A stretch of DNA of 64,000 nucleotides, from contig NZ_CP197471.1 of assembly GCF_052180215.1 (NCBI RefSeq), forward strand, positions 3,992,001 through 4,056,000, read 5' to 3'. The notes below the pieces were generated by a model that was given only the letters and a program-made list of their open reading frames with translations, did not search any database and had not been told where the DNA came from. The position numbers and the translations under genes were made by a program. Numbering within the stretch: position 1 is the stretch's first letter; every line of letters starts with the position of its first letter. Source of the stretch: Pseudoneobacillus sp052180215. GTDB taxonomy: Bacteria > Bacillota > Bacilli > Bacillales > Cytobacillaceae. Positions 16,707 to 24,088 of this stretch are shown here, piece by piece.

Positions 16707-17204
16707 CTATTGGAGCGCAACATCATTAACATATAAAGTACTTTGGGAAGAAACAAGTTCAACACTTGTTACGGTATGGTCTGATTCACCTGGGAATTCG
16801 TCACCAATGGCTGGAATTACACCTTCTGAAGTTGTATTAGTGAAACCATTTAAATTAAATCCTGTATACTGCTTCGCTTTTCTTGCATCATATAGAACAT
16901 CACTGTTTACCGAAGAAGATCTTTTATGTTCAACTATATGGGTTTTTTCCCCTTTTGTTCCTTCACCAGTTATGAATTGTACCGTAACTTCATATGTTTC
17001 AACAGTCTCATAAGTAAATTTCAAACTCTCAGCTTGATTTTGCATTTGAGCATTATTTAACCCTAGAGCTGTCTGAACATCACCTTTCCCAACAAATCCT
17101 GTACCTGTATCACCGTCAATTGTCACTGATGCAAATGCTGAACTTGCCATGATTCCAAGAGCTAATGCTCCTGCTGCTACACTTGAAAAAATTGTCTTTT
17201 TCAT
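16707..17204 (-). CDS. Secreted protein of unknown function (FVGKGDVQ-type)
   Basis: 165 residues with a clear signal peptide (MKKTIFSSVAAGALALGIMA, cleavage after AFA at about 25). The mature part begins SVTIDGDTGTGFVGKGDVQT, followed by ALGLNNAQMQ. The phrase FVGKGDVQ..(F/L)G.NNAQ is shared by small secreted proteins of several Gram-positives, none with a role known to me. The rest is Thr/Val-rich and likely beta-structured. AGAGGAGAG lies before the ATG, and that ribosome site can pair with upstream sequence (see the leader at 17205-17356). The stop codon is only five bases outside the right inverted repeat of the 2-kb segment, so the element may have landed just past this gene. Confidence 0.8.
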   Translation of the reverse strand: MKKTIFSSVAAGALALGIMASSAFASVTIDGDTGTGFVGKGDVQTALGLNNAQMQNQAESLKFTYETVETYEVTVQFITGEGTKGEKTHIVEHKRSSSVNSDVLYDARKAKQYTGFNLNGFTNTTSEGVIPAIGDEFPGESDHTVTSVELVSSQSTLYVNDVALQ

Positions 17205-17356
17205 TTCGAATCTCTCCTCTTAATAAATAGTTTATAAGAGGGCCGGTTACACTACTAGCTCCATATAGCCAAAGTGTCCAATTAAAGGCTATATTTCATA
17301 GCTTCCCTAGGTGGAACTTCAAATAAAGTTCCTCATCACCAGAATTATCTGGCTCC
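17205..17356 (-). promoter_or_regulatory. Structured 5' leader of the secreted-protein gene, candidate riboswitch
   Basis: Read on the minus strand toward the gene, the leader shows hairpin CCAGATAATTCTGG, then hairpin GGAACTTTATTTGAAGTTCC, then TAGGGAAGCTATGAAATATA. These are followed by GGCTATATGGAGCTAGTAG and TGTAACCGGCCC. CTGGT of the first part can pair with ACCGG of the last. A final stem CCTCTTA...TAAGAGG would bury the ribosome site AGAGGAG. The compact multi-stem layout with RBS sequestration looks like a riboswitch, but I cannot assign a class. It lacks the GACGCAAAG core of c-di-GMP-I. Confidence 0.45.
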
Positions 17357-17370
17357 TAAAGTAATTTTCA

Positions 17371-17679
17371 ATATTAACTGTAGTTGACATATATTCTGTG
17401 GCCACTTCATATATTTGTCATTTGTACCTGTAAGTCTTATTATAGGGTAAACTACTGTTTACAGGTATAAATACCTATCGACACTTTTCGGGAAAATTAC
17501 TTTTTTCTAATAAATTTTATAAAAAGGGAGGGTTGTTTTCGATTAAGCATTTCAGTTATCGAATCCAAAATTGGTTTCTCCAATAAGGGTTATGCTCATT
17601 ATAGAAGTTATGGAAAAAGTGACTAAGTAAGGTGGAATTTTGTCGAGAAAAAATCAAATGGTAAAGAAGAATTTTCATG
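17371..17679. other. Intergenic stretch upstream of the leader
   Basis: AT-rich, no gene. The promoter for the leader and the 17204 gene should lie here (for example around 17395-17470), but no well-spaced pair of boxes stood out. Confidence 0.45.
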
Positions 17680-17863
17680 TAAAGGACTCACATTCCGTTA
17701 TTTGTGCAAAAAACGCCATTTTAGAAGGACTAAAGGACTCGCATTCCGTTATTCCATAAAGAGCAACCTTTTTTCGCGCTATTTTTGATAATAAAGGATT
17801 CTGTGTCCTCTAACATTACAGAATTCATACTTTTTAGGAAAATAAGGGATCCTGTGTCCGCTA
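17680..17863. repeat. Two-fold symmetric four-site intergenic element, copy 2
   Basis: Sites GGACTCACATTCC (17684), GGACTCGCATTCC (17735), then inverse GGATTCTGTGTCC (17796) and GGATCCTGTGTCC (17847). Spacings are 51, 61 and 51, and both pairs are centred on 17771.5. The geometry is identical to the copy at 5298-5473 while the sequence between sites differs widely. TTATTTG-type tails follow each site on its own strand. Confidence 0.87.
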
Positions 17864-17890
17864 AAAAACCATCTACAAAAAAACATACTA

Positions 17891-17926
17891 AAAAAAGCTT
17901 GGATTATAGTTAATCCAAGCTTTTTT
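17891..17926 (-). terminator. Terminator of the aldo-keto reductase gene
   Basis: Perfect stem AAAAAAGCTTGGATTA (17891-17906) with TAATCCAAGCTTTTTT (17911-17926); T-tracts on both strands. Confidence 0.9.
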
Positions 17927-17991
17927 CATGCTAACAGTTTATGATTTTTCTTGTTAGTTACTTTTGAACTTATTAAATGCGGGTTTACTTT

Positions 17992-18834
17992 TTAGCTTTC
18001 AAAGCCATTATTCATCACATCTGGGTCCGGTCCTACACGCTCATCCTTGTTCAGTCCATCAATCTTAGCCATATCTTCAGCTGATAGCTCAAAATCAAAG
18101 ATATTCGCATTTTCGATAATGCGTTGTTCTTTAATAGATTTCGGAATGGTAACCACTTTAGTTTGCAGATCCCAACGAAGGATCACTTGAGCGGTAGATT
18201 TGCCGTATTTTTCGGCAATTTCCATTAAGGTCGGATCATTTAAAAGCTGACCTTGCTTCAATGGTGACCACGCTTCAAGTTGTATCCCTTCTTTTTGGCA
18301 ATACGCTAAAAGATCCTTTTGTGTTAAGTGTGGATGGTATTCTACTTGATTGACCATTGGCTTAATCTCAGCATCACTGATTAAATCTTCTAAATGGTGT
18401 ACTTTGAAATTACTTACCCCAATCGCACGCACGCGGCCGTCTTTATAAAGTTTTTCAAGCGCCTTCCACGTTTCTTTATATTTAGTTTTTCCAGGCCAAT
18501 GGATTAAATATAAATCTAAATAATCTAAACCAAGTTTTTCTAAGCTTGTTTCAAAAGCTTGAAGTGTCGATTCATACCCTTGGTCAGAGTTCCAAACCTT
18601 AGTTGTAATAAACAATTCCTCACGGGAAACTCCTGATTCTTTAATAGCCTGTCCAACGCCTTCTTCATTTTGATAAATCGCTGCTGTATCAATGCTCTTA
18701 TAACCATTTTTAATCGCAGCTTTCACCGATTCAATGACTTCAGAACCTTCTTGTACTTTAAATACACCTAAACCAAACCATGGCATTTTCACACCATTAT
18801 GTAACGTTGTTGAATCTTGCAAGCTTGTTGGCAT
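17992..18834 (-). CDS. Aldo/keto reductase (YvgN/YtbE-like)
   Basis: NAD(P)H-dependent carbonyl reductase of 280 residues, the normal family length, a TIM barrel. The catalytic tetrad is complete: Asp49 and Tyr54 (SIDTAAIYQNEEGVG), Lys79 (FITTKVWNSD) and His112 (LYLIHWPG). The cofactor region AIGVSNF and the C-terminal PKSIKEQRIIENANIFDFEL are typical. GGAGG lies before the ATG. It stands alone, with its own terminator. Family enzymes reduce methylglyoxal and other aldehydes; the substrate here is not determined. Confidence 0.95.
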   Translation of the reverse strand: MPTSLQDSTTLHNGVKMPWFGLGVFKVQEGSEVIESVKAAIKNGYKSIDTAAIYQNEEGVGQAIKESGVSREELFITTKVWNSDQGYESTLQAFETSLEKLGLDYLDLYLIHWPGKTKYKETWKALEKLYKDGRVRAIGVSNFKVHHLEDLISDAEIKPMVNQVEYHPHLTQKDLLAYCQKEGIQLEAWSPLKQGQLLNDPTLMEIAEKYGKSTAQVILRWDLQTKVVTIPKSIKEQRIIENANIFDFELSAEDMAKIDGLNKDERVGPDPDVMNNGFES

Positions 18835-18976
18835 TTGGTTTCCTCCTTAAATATGAATTACCTCCTATTTATAACACCTGAATTTATCACAAATCAAATA
18901 ATCGAAACTTACTCAATCGTTGATTTTTAAAAATTTCAGTCCCCTCTTAGGCTTTCGTACATATGATAAATGAGAA

Positions 18977-19120
18977 AGGCTCTTTTCTGAAACATTGTTG
19001 CTATTTGTAACTAATAATTAACATTTCACAATATAGGGTGTTAAACACTTATGAAAATGAAGAAAAGAGCTGAGCTCTTATTAAGAGAGCCTTAAAACCA
19101 CAAACTATCCGAAAACAGCT
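18977..19120 (+). repeat. MITE-like repeat, copy 1 (144 bp)
   Basis: Left end AGGCTCTTTTCTGAAACATT and right end ...CTATCCGAAAACAGCT form imperfect terminal inverted repeats. The interior carries AAGAAAAGAGCTGAGCTCTT and AAGAGAGCC, which can pair with the left end. It matches the 174-bp copy at 29301 along its length except for a 30-base hairpin insert there. It ends about ten bases before the ribosome site of the Gly/His-rich protein gene, so it forms that gene's leader. Confidence 0.85.
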
Positions 19121-19146
19121 GAAAAAAGAAAGGGAGGATGATCAAA

Positions 19147-19491
19147 ATGAATCAATTTATGAGACCACCACATGGTGGAGGCGGACATGGACATGGAGGT
19201 CACGGAGGTGGACATGGCGGTGGCTGGGGCCATCACGGAGGAAGCTGGGGACATGGCGGTGGCTGGGGCCATCATGGTGGCGGCTGGGGACACGGCGGTT
19301 ATGGTGGTTACGGCGGCGGCTGGGGCTACGGCGGTGGACTCGGAGGACTTGCAACAGGATTAGCATTAGGAACAGTAGCTGGAATGGCTGCTTCACCTGG
19401 ATATGCCTATCCATACCCGGTGCCATATGCTCCATACGGAGGGTATGGAGGTTACGGTGGTTTTCCAGGCGGCTATCCATATCCTTATTAA
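19147..19491 (+). CDS. Gly/His/Tyr-rich low-complexity protein
   Basis: 114 residues. The first half is nearly all Gly, His and Trp (repeats such as GGGWGHHGG and GHGGHGGG), then GGYGGYGGGWGYGGG. A short hydrophobic helix (LATGLALGTVAGMAA) and a Tyr/Pro/Gly tail (PYPVPYAPYGGYGGYGG) follow. There is no signal peptide. GGGAGG directly abuts an earlier ATG at 19138, so the ATG at 19147 (8-base spacing) is the likely start. The composition suggests a structural, coat-like or metal-binding protein; this is inference. GC content is far above the surroundings because of Gly codons. Confidence 0.8.
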   Translation: MNQFMRPPHGGGGHGHGGHGGGHGGGWGHHGGSWGHGGGWGHHGGGWGHGGYGGYGGGWGYGGGLGGLATGLALGTVAGMAASPGYAYPYPVPYAPYGGYGGYGGFPGGYPYPY

Positions 19492-19500
19492 ATTACCTAA

Positions 19501-19527
19501 GCCATCCAGGGTGCTGGATGGCTTTTC
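19501..19527 (+). terminator. Terminator of the Gly/His-rich protein gene
   Basis: GCCATCCAG (19501-19509) pairs with CTGGATGGC (19514-19522), then TTTTCT. Confidence 0.88.
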
Positions 19528-19555
19528 TGGTATTTTCTCTTAAACCTATTCCATT

Positions 19556-19667
19556 CGGACAAAATTTGGTGTTTATTGGACAACTTTTTCTACTTATCGG
19601 ACAGATGCCGACGTTTTTCGGACACCATTTATAATATTTCGGACACTGGAACCAATTCTGAAAATTC
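19556..19667 (+). repeat. 21-bp-period array, CGGACA core (family B, copy 2)
   Basis: CGGACA or TGGACA occurs at 19556, 19577, 19598, 19619 and 19640, exactly 21 bases apart. It is followed by the tail CTGGAACCAATTCTGAAAAT also seen after the 9194-9288 array. It lies between two convergent genes, past the terminator at 19501. Confidence 0.85.
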
Positions 19668-19714
19668 AATTTTACCAAATACCCAAATAGGTATCATGAC
19701 AAGCACCCAATTAA

Positions 19715-20632
19715 TCACTTTGCATTCATCAACCAAACAAAGGCTTCAGGAAATCGTTGCTGCCATGATTCTTTTCGGTGAATTCCGTTGGGGTCAATGA
19801 CCATTTTCATCTGACTGTCTTGGAATCCAACATTTATGAGAAGTTCTTTCATTTCTTTAACATCTTCGTCTGCATTAATAAATTCTTCTTCTTTCTCACC
19901 AGAGTCTAGATAAATGATCATGTCCTGTTTCTTCTTTTCTTTATTAATAAACTGGACATAGGAAGCTTTATTAAAACCAATGATCGGTGAAAAGGCAGCT
20001 ACTTTTCCAAATACATCCTGATATTTTACAGCAGCATATAAAGAAATATAACCACCCATGGAAGCGCCAGCAATCAACGTATTTTCTCGATCCTTCAGTG
20101 TGCGGAAATGGTCATCGATGTAGGGTTTTAACTCTTTCACAATAAAATCAACGTATAAGTCGCCTTCCCCGCCGTCACCTGCTCCATTTTTCCAAGGAGC
20201 ATATTCATCAAATCTTGTTTCAGGGTCACTTTCGATTCCGACTACGATCGTTTCCTCTGCCTGGTTACGTTTAAAAATATCTTTTAGCGCTTCATCAACC
20301 TTCCACTCCGTATCAGCTGACTTGAAAATACTTTGGCCATCTTGCATATAAAGAACCGGATATTCTTTATCGAATGCCTGATAGCTCGGAGGAAAGTAAA
20401 TCCAGATATTACGCTCACGATTTAAGCTTTTTATCTTAAATTTCGGGAGCACCTTAATATCCCCGGTTAAAGCCTTTTCATTAGCAACCAAAAGCTTCGA
20501 TCCCTCAACTAACTCTATTTCTTGTTCTTTCTCTGAATCTGTTAATTTAGATTCTTCCTTTTTCGTAACCTTTTCACTGTTGCAGCCAACTAGCAGTAGA
20601 AAAAGAAGACCTAATATCCATATCCTCTTCAA
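19715..20632 (-). CDS. Putative esterase lipoprotein (esterase D/enterochelin-esterase fold)
   Basis: 305-residue lipoprotein, lipobox LLVGC (Cys17), then a Lys/Glu-rich linker. The alpha/beta-hydrolase domain includes YPVLYMQDGQSIF, a nucleophile elbow GASMGG with Ser, and a late His (DPNGIHRKESWQQRFPEA). This is the COG2819/COG2382-like esterase layout, 'putative esterase' family. The substrate is unknown; siderophore or acyl esters are both possible. It sits opposite the CBO0543-like gene pair, transcribed divergently, and converges on the Gly-rich gene. Confidence 0.85.
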   Translation of the reverse strand: MKRIWILGLLFLLLVGCNSEKVTKKEESKLTDSEKEQEIELVEGSKLLVANEKALTGDIKVLPKFKIKSLNRERNIWIYFPPSYQAFDKEYPVLYMQDGQSIFKSADTEWKVDEALKDIFKRNQAEETIVVGIESDPETRFDEYAPWKNGAGDGGEGDLYVDFIVKELKPYIDDHFRTLKDRENTLIAGASMGGYISLYAAVKYQDVFGKVAAFSPIIGFNKASYVQFINKEKKKQDMIIYLDSGEKEEEFINADEDVKEMKELLINVGFQDSQMKMVIDPNGIHRKESWQQRFPEAFVWLMNAK

Positions 20633-20824
20633 TACTTTTCTCCCCCAAACTCTCTAATTTCACTCATCCATTTCGGAGCATCTCCTACAAAAAGTGGTTT
20701 GTATTATTTTACCATTTTAAAGACCGATTTTTTATAAATTTAGGATTAAAAGGAAATAGTAGACGATATAGGAAAATCTATAAACGATGTTTCTTATAAG
20801 CCGTTCATTAGGGAAGGAAAACAC

Positions 20825-21313
20825 ATGAAAATCTCTCTTTTTATTGATTTTATCATTTTCATTTCTATCTTGTTTCTATTGAAAAAGAAGCATTTCCATA
20901 TCGTGCAATATCTATTTGTTTTTCTTACTCTTGTTTTTATTTACTCATCTTTCATTTCGATCATTGTTGATAATTTAGAACTATGGAAAGTCAAAGAAAA
21001 AGTGACTGCCTATGTCCCATTTCGTATGGCTGAAATCATTTTATTTCCGATGTTAACCTTGTGGTTTATTGAATTGTTTTATTTTAGTAAAAACAAACTA
21101 TACCAATGTTTCATCTTCCTATCATTCATTTTTCTCCCTATTTTCTTTGAAAAATGGTTAATTTATTTAAAAATTATTGATTTTATAAAATGGGATGTAT
21201 TTCAAACCATGATCGTTTGGTTTTTCTTCTATCTGATAGCTCTCTTGATTCATTTGATAATAGGCAAGCTACTTGCAAAGGAGGGATATTTTGACGATTC
21301 TTCCGCTACCTGA
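20825..21313 (+). CDS. CBO0543-like small membrane protein 1
   Basis: 162 residues with about five hydrophobic segments and Lys-rich loops; no catalytic motif. A GGAAGG site precedes the ATG. It overlaps the next gene by 23 bases. Together with the next protein it resembles the CBO0543 family of integral membrane proteins that occur as tandem pairs in Bacillus; this assignment is by resemblance and weaker than for the second protein. Function unknown. Confidence 0.65.
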   Translation: MKISLFIDFIIFISILFLLKKKHFHIVQYLFVFLTLVFIYSSFISIIVDNLELWKVKEKVTAYVPFRMAEIILFPMLTLWFIELFYFSKNKLYQCFIFLSFIFLPIFFEKWLIYLKIIDFIKWDVFQTMIVWFFFYLIALLIHLIIGKLLAKEGYFDDSSAT

Positions 21314-21815
21314 AAAATTTGACGAAAATGAATGGATGCTGATTGGAACACTTATTTTCGGGGTGTTACTATACTTATTTTTACCGAAAAGATTTCCGCA
21401 TTCTTTGTCATTCCTAGTTATGATTTTTTCATCTTTTTATTCCAGAACATTTGATCATATCCTAGCATCGCCATTTATGGATTTATACGATGTGATGGAT
21501 TCTCCTAAATATGAGTTCTTTGGTGTTCTTACTTATTTTATGTATGCACCTTTTGCCTATCTTTTCATCTATATTTATGACCGTTTGAACATAAATGGGA
21601 TTTATACTGCTCTATACATCTTAGGATTCTCGCTTTTTGGAGTTGGTTTTGAATGGATCGCATACAAATTACATATTTTCACTTATAAAAAATGGAATCT
21701 TTATTATTCTTTCACGGTATATCTACTTGTTCAGTATTGTACAATCTTGTTTTTTCAGTATGTAAAAAAGAAATATCCTTTGCCTAATTCAAGTGAAAAA
21801 AAGGATGGTGCCTGA
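21291..21815 (+). CDS. CBO0543-family membrane protein 2
   Basis: 174 residues with five hydrophobic segments. Features seen in CBO0543-like proteins include SSFYSRTFDHILA, YDVMDSPKYEFFGVLTYFMY and FEWIAYKLHIFTYKKWN. The start is a TTG at 21291, five bases after AAAGGAGGG. No ATG fits, and the TTG lies inside the end of the upstream gene, so translation is coupled. The stop codon lies inside a bidirectional terminator. Function unknown. Confidence 0.75.
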   Translation: MTILPLPEKFDENEWMLIGTLIFGVLLYLFLPKRFPHSLSFLVMIFSSFYSRTFDHILASPFMDLYDVMDSPKYEFFGVLTYFMYAPFAYLFIYIYDRLNINGIYTALYILGFSLFGVGFEWIAYKLHIFTYKKWNLYYSFTVYLLVQYCTILFFQYVKKKYPLPNSSEKKDGA

Positions 21816-21831
21816 ACACCATCCTTTTGTT
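21796..21831 (+). terminator. Bidirectional terminator between convergent genes
   Basis: AAAAGGATGGTG (21799-21810) pairs with CACCATCCTTTT (21817-21828). The plus-strand stop (TGA, 21813) is in the loop and the minus-strand ABC permease stop at 21831 adjoins it. Confidence 0.88.
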
Positions 21832-22787
21832 TATGCCGCTACATCTCTCTTTTTAAAAATAAACCAAGTCAACCCATTAAACACAATAAAATAAACAATT
21901 AGCATCACAACCGAGAAGGTCATGGTCATCCCTTCGACAAATGGAACGCCATCGATATAGCGTGTTAAATCCACATTAGCAAATAAAATATACTTTGCCC
22001 AATCAAACTTGGTTGCTAAAATACCAGTCACTTGTACACCGGTGAACATGAGGAAAATCGCTAGTCCAATCGATAACGAACTGCTTCTAAAAATGGTCGA
22101 GATCATAAACGCAAACGTGACCATCATTAACAGATTCACACAAGCTAATCCATAAACCTGAATCGCATGTATAAACATATTCGACTCGACCACCTTACCA
22201 GCCTGGTACGATAAATGCGGATTACTTAAAGTATCAAAACCAAACAATGCTCCACCAACGATAAAGGATAAAACAAATAAAATTAACAGCAGTATTAACG
22301 CAAAAATAAAAGTTGCGATATATTTCGAGAATAAGATTTTCGCTCGATTAACTGGTCGAATCAGCAAAAGCTTAATCGTTCCCCAAGAAAACTCAGAAGC
22401 CACACTTCCTCCAGCAATAATAATCGTAAAAAGGGTAACAACACCCACAATAGCCGCATCATCAACAACATTTTCCCAGGCTCCATGGCCAAACGGATCT
22501 AAATCATGTTCAATACGATACTGGTTAATGGCGATATCCTTCTTAATGGTTTCCACCATCATTTTAGGGACATGACCATCTTTCAACGATTGCTCCATTT
22601 GTTGGGTCTGCTGTTGTAAAGATGTTTTCCAATTTGCTTGGTCGTCCTTAGAGGTCACTTTTTCAATAATCCCACCAGCGATGACAATCACCATCAGTAA
22701 CGCAATCATAGTCCACGTTCCGATACGCCTAAATATTTTCATATTTTCATTTTGAATTAATGCCCACATGCTAGACAATTTGCTCAC
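21831..22787 (-). CDS. ABC-2 type transporter permease
   Basis: 318-residue membrane subunit of an ABC exporter. It has an N-terminal helix after MKIFRRIGTWTM, a large extracytoplasmic loop with charged helix (ANWKTSLQQQTQQMEQSLKD) and five further membrane segments (GGSVASEFSWGTIKLLLIRP is typical of ABC-2 permeases). The gene overlaps the end of the ATPase gene by 17 bases. Such pairs in Bacillus export antimicrobial peptides, lipids or act in resistance; no neighbouring regulator or substrate gene points to one. Confidence 0.88.
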   Translation of the reverse strand: MSKLSSMWALIQNENMKIFRRIGTWTMIALLMVIVIAGGIIEKVTSKDDQANWKTSLQQQTQQMEQSLKDGHVPKMMVETIKKDIAINQYRIEHDLDPFGHGAWENVVDDAAIVGVVTLFTIIIAGGSVASEFSWGTIKLLLIRPVNRAKILFSKYIATFIFALILLLILFVLSFIVGGALFGFDTLSNPHLSYQAGKVVESNMFIHAIQVYGLACVNLLMMVTFAFMISTIFRSSSLSIGLAIFLMFTGVQVTGILATKFDWAKYILFANVDLTRYIDGVPFVEGMTMTFSVVMLIVYFIVFNGLTWFIFKKRDVAA

Positions 22788-23676
22788 CTCCTGTTATTTC
22801 TAAAAATTTATCTTCAAGAGATTTCTCTTTTGTTTCAATGCCAAAAATTTTGATATCCTTCTCTACTAATTTAGCGACAACGGCAGGAATATCTTCTTTT
22901 TCAAGGGTTAGTTCAATTTGAACCCCAGAAAGAACCTCCCCTGCACTAAGCAAGTCTTGAACCATAGAAGCACTGTCTACTGTAAAAACAACCTTCCGCA
23001 TTTCTTTATCATGTGTAAAGCCCTTCACACTTTGAACATCAATTAGTTTTCCATTCTGGAGAATCCCAATCCGGTCACACATGAGTTCCATTTCAGACAA
23101 CAAGTGACTGGATACAAAAACCGCTAATCCTTCCTCTTTTGCTAGTTTTCGCAAGTAATCACGGATTTCACGAATCCCAGCTGGATCTAGTCCATTTGTC
23201 GGTTCATCCAAGATTAGTAGAGATGGTCGATGCAGTAAAGCTTGGGCTAGCCCAAGACGTTGACGCATTCCTAATGAATAGGTTTTTACCTTATCATGAA
23301 TCCGATTTTCCAAACCAACTAATTTAACCACCTCTTGAATACGTTCCTGACTAATCCCCTTCATCATCCGGCTATAGTGCACCAAATTTTGATAGCCTGT
23401 TAGAAATTTATATAACTCCGGATTCTCGACAATGGCTCCCACATGGCGGACTGCACTCTCAAAATCCTTGGAAACACTTTTTCCATTTATGAGTACTTGC
23501 CCTTCTGTAATCGACATTAAGCCGACAATCATCCGAATCGTCGTTGTTTTCCCTGCTCCATTCGGTCCGAGAAAACCGAATACCTCACCTTTATAGACAT
23601 CCAACGTTAAGTCGTGAATAATCGTTTTTTTCCCGATTCTTTTTTTCAGATTCGAGATTTGCAATACCGTTTCCAT
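22771..23676 (-). CDS. ABC transporter ATP-binding protein (exporter, BcrA-type)
   Basis: 301-residue ATPase. Walker A GPNGAGKTT, Q-loop region, signature YSLGMRQRLGLAQAL, Walker B LLILDEPTNGLDP, switch His in SSHLLSEM, and a C-terminal ~80-residue DUF4162-like domain. Start METVLQ at 23676 follows AGGAGG by 6 bases; a longer frame to 23739 has no such site. First gene of a two-gene operon with the ABC-2 permease. Confidence 0.93.
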   Translation of the reverse strand: METVLQISNLKKRIGKKTIIHDLTLDVYKGEVFGFLGPNGAGKTTTIRMIVGLMSITEGQVLINGKSVSKDFESAVRHVGAIVENPELYKFLTGYQNLVHYSRMMKGISQERIQEVVKLVGLENRIHDKVKTYSLGMRQRLGLAQALLHRPSLLILDEPTNGLDPAGIREIRDYLRKLAKEEGLAVFVSSHLLSEMELMCDRIGILQNGKLIDVQSVKGFTHDKEMRKVVFTVDSASMVQDLLSAGEVLSGVQIELTLEKEDIPAVVAKLVEKDIKIFGIETKEKSLEDKFLEITGGEQIV

Positions 23677-23877
23677 GAATAACCTCCTATTTAACTCACT
23701 AGTTTCCTCTATTATCCTAAAAGAACACCAAACCCGCATTGGGACCGAGAAGTATATGTAATTAGGGCTCAGGTCTTAGTTTTTAAAAAACAACCTCACC
23801 TTGAAAATACTAACTTAATAGGAATTAATTATAAATATTAAAGAAGACTGCCGATATTATCGACAGTCCATCTAGTA
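23677..23877. other. Intergenic stretch upstream of the ABC exporter
   Basis: Contains a hairpin GACTG-C-CGATATTATCG-A-CAGTC (about 23846-23868) that reads on the minus strand as a terminator (CAGTCTTCTTT) for the CAP remnant. The rest shows no feature; the promoter of the ABC operon should lie here. Confidence 0.5.
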
Positions 23878-24005
23878 TTATTTCCCAATAAACTCCTGAG
23901 TCCAATAGTTCCCGTCTGCTACATAGCCAATCCCGATAAAAAGATGGTGTCTACTTTGGAATTCTATCATTTTTTTGAATTCCTTCCATATTTTATAATA
24001 GAAAG
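23878..24005 (-). pseudogene. C-terminal remnant of a CAP/SCP-domain protein
   Basis: The minus strand reads ...RHHLFIGIGYVADGNYWTQEFIGK and stops at 23878. IGIGY...YWTQEF is the usual C-terminal strand and end of CAP-superfamily secreted proteins. No start, signal peptide or N-terminal CAP core remains. A full-length CAP protein gene lies 1.5 kb away (25475-27103), but its own C-terminus is a different domain, so this is a remnant of another family member. Confidence 0.65.
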
Positions 24006-24088
24006 AGGGCTTGACAGCTTTTTCATTTACCAAGGTTTTTGACAATTATTTCAGTATATTATCAAAATTTACAGAGACTTTAAAAACA

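Noticed and set aside
17205..17356. Second c-di-GMP-I riboswitch
   Set aside because: It lacks GGCAAACC and GACGCAAAG and the GNRA-capped stem seen at 30820; left as an unassigned leader.
19157..19480. Minus-strand Arg/His-rich frame opposite the Gly/His-rich gene
   Set aside because: Mirror of the low-complexity codons; no ribosome site, and the plus-strand gene has a good one and a terminator.
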